Origin: Rhodanobacter glycinis
GTDB taxonomy: Bacteria > Pseudomonadota > Gammaproteobacteria > Xanthomonadales > Rhodanobacteraceae
Reading direction: 5' to 3'
DNA: 64,000 nt
Assembly (NCBI RefSeq): GCF_006438785.1
Contig: NZ_RCZB01000003.1
Location: forward strand, 708,629 to 772,628
Shown here: positions 62,501 through 64,000 of the stretch, piece after piece
Position numbering within the stretch: the stretch's first letter is position 1
How the letters are laid out: each line of letters starts with the position of its first letter
Position numbers and translations under genes: made by a program
The notes under the pieces: model-generated
What the model was told of the DNA's origin: nothing
Database searches by the model: none
The model's input: only the letters and a program-made list of their open reading frames with translations

Positions 62501-64000
62501 CACGAATCAACATCGGTGCGGGTGCCACGGTGGACACTACCAACGCGGGCGCCGTCACCGCTGGCGCGGACGTCGGCCTGATTGGCGACAACGCGGACAT
62601 CTTCGGAACTGTCAATGCCGGTACCGCCGGTACCGTCGCCATCCTGCAGGCCACGTCGGGAAGGCAGATTTCACTGGGAGTCGATGTCCCGCCAGGTCCT
62701 CCGCGGCTCGGCCTGACCGGTACTGAGCTCGACCAGATCACAGCCAACACGATCGTGATCGGTGATGCCTTTAGCGGTGATTTGGGAATCTTCGCGCCGA
62801 TCGCGCCCGCTCATGCCGCCAACCTCTCGCTGAATACCGGGGGTGCCATTTCGCAGGCGGCGGGTGCGACCATCACGGTGGGTACCTTGACCGGTAGCTC
62901 AGTCGGCGCGACCACGCTGGGCGAAGCCAATGTCATCAGTACGCTCGGCAATTTCAGCGCGGCAGGTTTCAGTCTGACCAACGCCGCCGCGCTCAATGTC
63001 GCCGGTGCGGTCGATGGCGGCAGCAGCGCCAGCCTCTCCACCAGCGCGGGCGACCTCACGATCAGCGGCAGCATCACCGGGACCACCACCACACTTGGCG
63101 TGGCAGGCGCCATCAGCGAGGCCGCGGGTGGCGTGATCACCGCGACCACGCTGAACGGAACCGCAGTCAACAGCTCCTCGCTGGCCGGCACGGGCAATCA
63201 GATCCAGCAGCTGGGCAGTTTCAGCGTGACCGGTGCCGGGCAGGGGCTGAGCGTCCTCAACAACCGGGCACTGGATGTAACCGGGCCGGTCTCGGTGGGT
63301 GCGGGCGGCGATATTGCGCTCACCACCTCGGCCGGCGCGCTGACCATCGACAGTGCGCTGACCGGCGGCACGGTGTCGCTGACCGGCAATGCAGGGCTGG
63401 CCCTGAACGCGAATGTCAGCGCCGCGGCCCTGACCTTGACGAGCAGCACGGGCGGCATTTCGCAGAGCGTCGGCAGCAATGTGCTCGCCACCGGCAACAC
63501 CAGCATCAATGGCGGAAGCGGAGCGGTGAGCCTGACTTCGGGCGGCAACGATTTCCAGGGAACGGTCTCGGCGACCGGTGCCGGTGTGTCGCTGGTGGAC
63601 GTCAATGATCTGAACGTGGCTTCGCTGACCGACAACGCGAACGGCAACGTGAGCCTGGTCGCTGGTGGTGCCCTGACCTTGCCGGCGAGTGCGCTGTCGG
63701 CTGGTACCGGCAACCTGACCCTGGCGGCCAATGGTGGCGTGTTGTCGACCAGCGGCGCGTTGGATGGCACCAATGTGAGCCTGACCGGTCGCGACGGCGT
63801 GACGCTCGGCGGCGATGTAACGGCCCTGGGCACACTGGCATTGACCAGCACGAATGCGGCGATCGCGCAGACAGCGGGCAACATCGCCGTGACTGGCCTC
63901 ACCACGATAAACGCAGGCAGCGGCGCAATCACGCTGGCTGATGGCGGCAACGACTTCACCGGTGCCGTGAGTCTGACCGGCGGTGTCACGCAAATCACCG
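59584..64000 (+). CDS. TpsA exoprotein, filamentous-hemagglutinin type (3' partial)
   Basis: A large secreted adhesin/exoprotein, about 1470 residues in view, open to the right edge of the window. It has a long basic extended signal peptide (about 1-55, ending S-S-D-A-L-A), the TPS haemagglutination domain (about 56-310) with N-x-N-G-Q-I-F-L-I-N and H-G-I-I-F-G, then Gly/Ala/Thr-rich beta-helix repeats, including 95-residue tandem copies. Three nearby ATGs exist (59575, 59578, 59584); the last has GGA eight bases upstream. It is the substrate of the TpsB before it. Whether it ends as an adhesin or carries a C-terminal toxin cannot be seen here. Confidence 0.92.
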   Translation, partial: MSKSTRINRRNPRTSARRHATPALVTSLPLRKTWPISLCVGLVVGSIVFSSDALAGGPTGGVVVGGSGTITQSGNNTVINQASSRLALNWQTFNVGANESVLFNQPSRSAVALNRILDQNPSQIFGRINSNGQIFLINTHGIIFGATAQMNVGGLLASTLDLTPNDFLAGHYNLNAVAPAAGVVNHGLIQAASGGSVSLVGGSVLNDGLIFANYGKINLDGADHATLDFDGNGLINIQITGELKQRLDAKEAAVTNKGRLSAEDGTVVLQAAATKDLFTNLVNNSGVIDASGISTDGGVVRLVASGGNTENSGIIDTSGKHGGRIELLSDKDVMVTGGTLDASGTQGGGAIRVGGGVRGGEGLVIADRTYVADGAMLNADATGSGNGGSIAVFSQDNSVIAGGLSARGGVGGGNGGFVETSSHGGLTVTGTPQVTARNANGFGGDWLIDPNNINIVAGGGSTNINAASPFLSTNDSASLGVNLITAALTGGANVTVTTGSGGTNAQAGDITLNADLDYNSKGTNALTFNAAHDIVINNKIFDSTPGGDVLNLSLIAGNNISLANDISLGGGSATLTATAGSITQTAGKLLSAGTLNATAATGIGLNTAATLLNVVNTGATGNIAITEADGATVQALQQTNAANTAGTVSLTSATGNIGIDDGSVLSQGGLVTLTATAGAITDADGGTAASITNAGGQATLGAATGIGAAGVGNEIDTQVGTLAFANSGAGGASVTNAGALTVSGTSGSGNVGVTNTTGDLTVNGNISTTGNVALTASAGNIVRTAGTISGNALTLTAAGTNGAIGAAGAILTDGSSVAFSANGTGAVNITEANSANVSGAAGSGNVGVTSTTGDLTVSGNISTTGNVALTASAGNIVRTAGTISGNALTLTAAGTNGAIGAAGAVLTDANSIAFSANGTGAVNITEANGANVSGTAGSGDVGITSTTADLGVVASGITTAGGAVTLKAAGGGARINIGAGATVDTTNAGAVTAGADVGLIGDNADIFGTVNAGTAGTVAILQATSGRQISLGVDVPPGPPRLGLTGTELDQITANTIVIGDAFSGDLGIFAPIAPAHAANLSLNTGGAISQAAGATITVGTLTGSSVGATTLGEANVISTLGNFSAAGFSLTNAAALNVAGAVDGGSSASLSTSAGDLTISGSITGTTTTLGVAGAISEAAGGVITATTLNGTAVNSSSLAGTGNQIQQLGSFSVTGAGQGLSVLNNRALDVTGPVSVGAGGDIALTTSAGALTIDSALTGGTVSLTGNAGLALNANVSAAALTLTSSTGGISQSVGSNVLATGNTSINGGSGAVSLTSGGNDFQGTVSATGAGVSLVDVNDLNVASLTDNANGNVSLVAGGALTLPASALSAGTGNLTLAANGGVLSTSGALDGTNVSLTGRDGVTLGGDVTALGTLALTSTNAAIAQTAGNIAVTGLTTINAGSGAITLADGGNDFTGAVSLTGGVTQIT
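61822..62440 (+). repeat. 285-bp tandem repeats in tpsA
   Basis: Copies begin at 61822, 62107 and 62392, each 285 bases (95 codons) apart; the first two are complete and nearly identical, the third diverges after about 50 bases. The reading frame is kept. The repeat encodes beta-helix turns starting G-S-G-N/D-V-G. Confidence 0.9.

Overview
The window is a high-GC (about two thirds G+C by eye) chromosomal segment from a gammaproteobacterium, most likely order Xanthomonadales (Lysobacterales), family Rhodanobacteraceae (Rhodanobacter/Dyella/Frateuria-like). The reasons are the HtrA-type protease next to petABC-sspA-sspB, a very large Oar-type TonB-dependent receptor, and general codon use and gene order. 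This assignment is inference; no search was run.

Positions 1-24,300 are mostly core genes: a 5'-truncated lytic transglycosylase, an HtrA/DegS-like protease, the cytochrome bc1 operon petABC followed by sspA-sspB, a minus-strand group (DUF1631 protein, nadC, DUF3301 protein), a Trm112-like protein, purE-purK, sodB, a CGFS glutaredoxin coupled to an atypical SDR, a MarC protein, an OlsF-like two-domain acyltransferase, a 1110-residue Oar-like receptor, ppnN, tRNA-Asn, a lone FimT/GspH pseudopilin, uvrB and tRNA-Val.

Positions 25,261-57,329 hold one type VI secretion (T6SS) locus, all on the plus strand: tssB, tssC, hcp, tagJ, tssE, tssF, tssG, tssH; then a cargo-like segment (metzincin-like zinc protease, an unrecognised helical protein, a PAAR protein, a TPR-methyltransferase); then vgrG, a small unknown gene, tagH (FHA), tssK, tssL with an OmpA-like domain, tssM, and a threonine-phosphorylation cassette (tagF, pppA, ppkA and a small membrane protein). 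No tssJ or tssA is visible. The regulatory part has three notable architectures: PpkA ends in a periplasmic formylglycine-generating-enzyme (SUMF1/TagR-like) fold; TagF carries a C-terminal domain that reads as a degenerate PP2C phosphatase although an intact PppA follows; and the disordered N-termini of PpkA and TssL share a short threonine motif (T-V-V-K/R-P type) that could be the phospho-threonine ligand of the TagH FHA domain.

Positions 57,787-64,000 encode a two-partner secretion pair: a TpsB/FhaC-type outer-membrane transporter and a very large TpsA exoprotein that runs off the right edge and contains 95-residue tandem repeats. No insertion sequence, integrase, CRISPR array or rRNA gene was seen.
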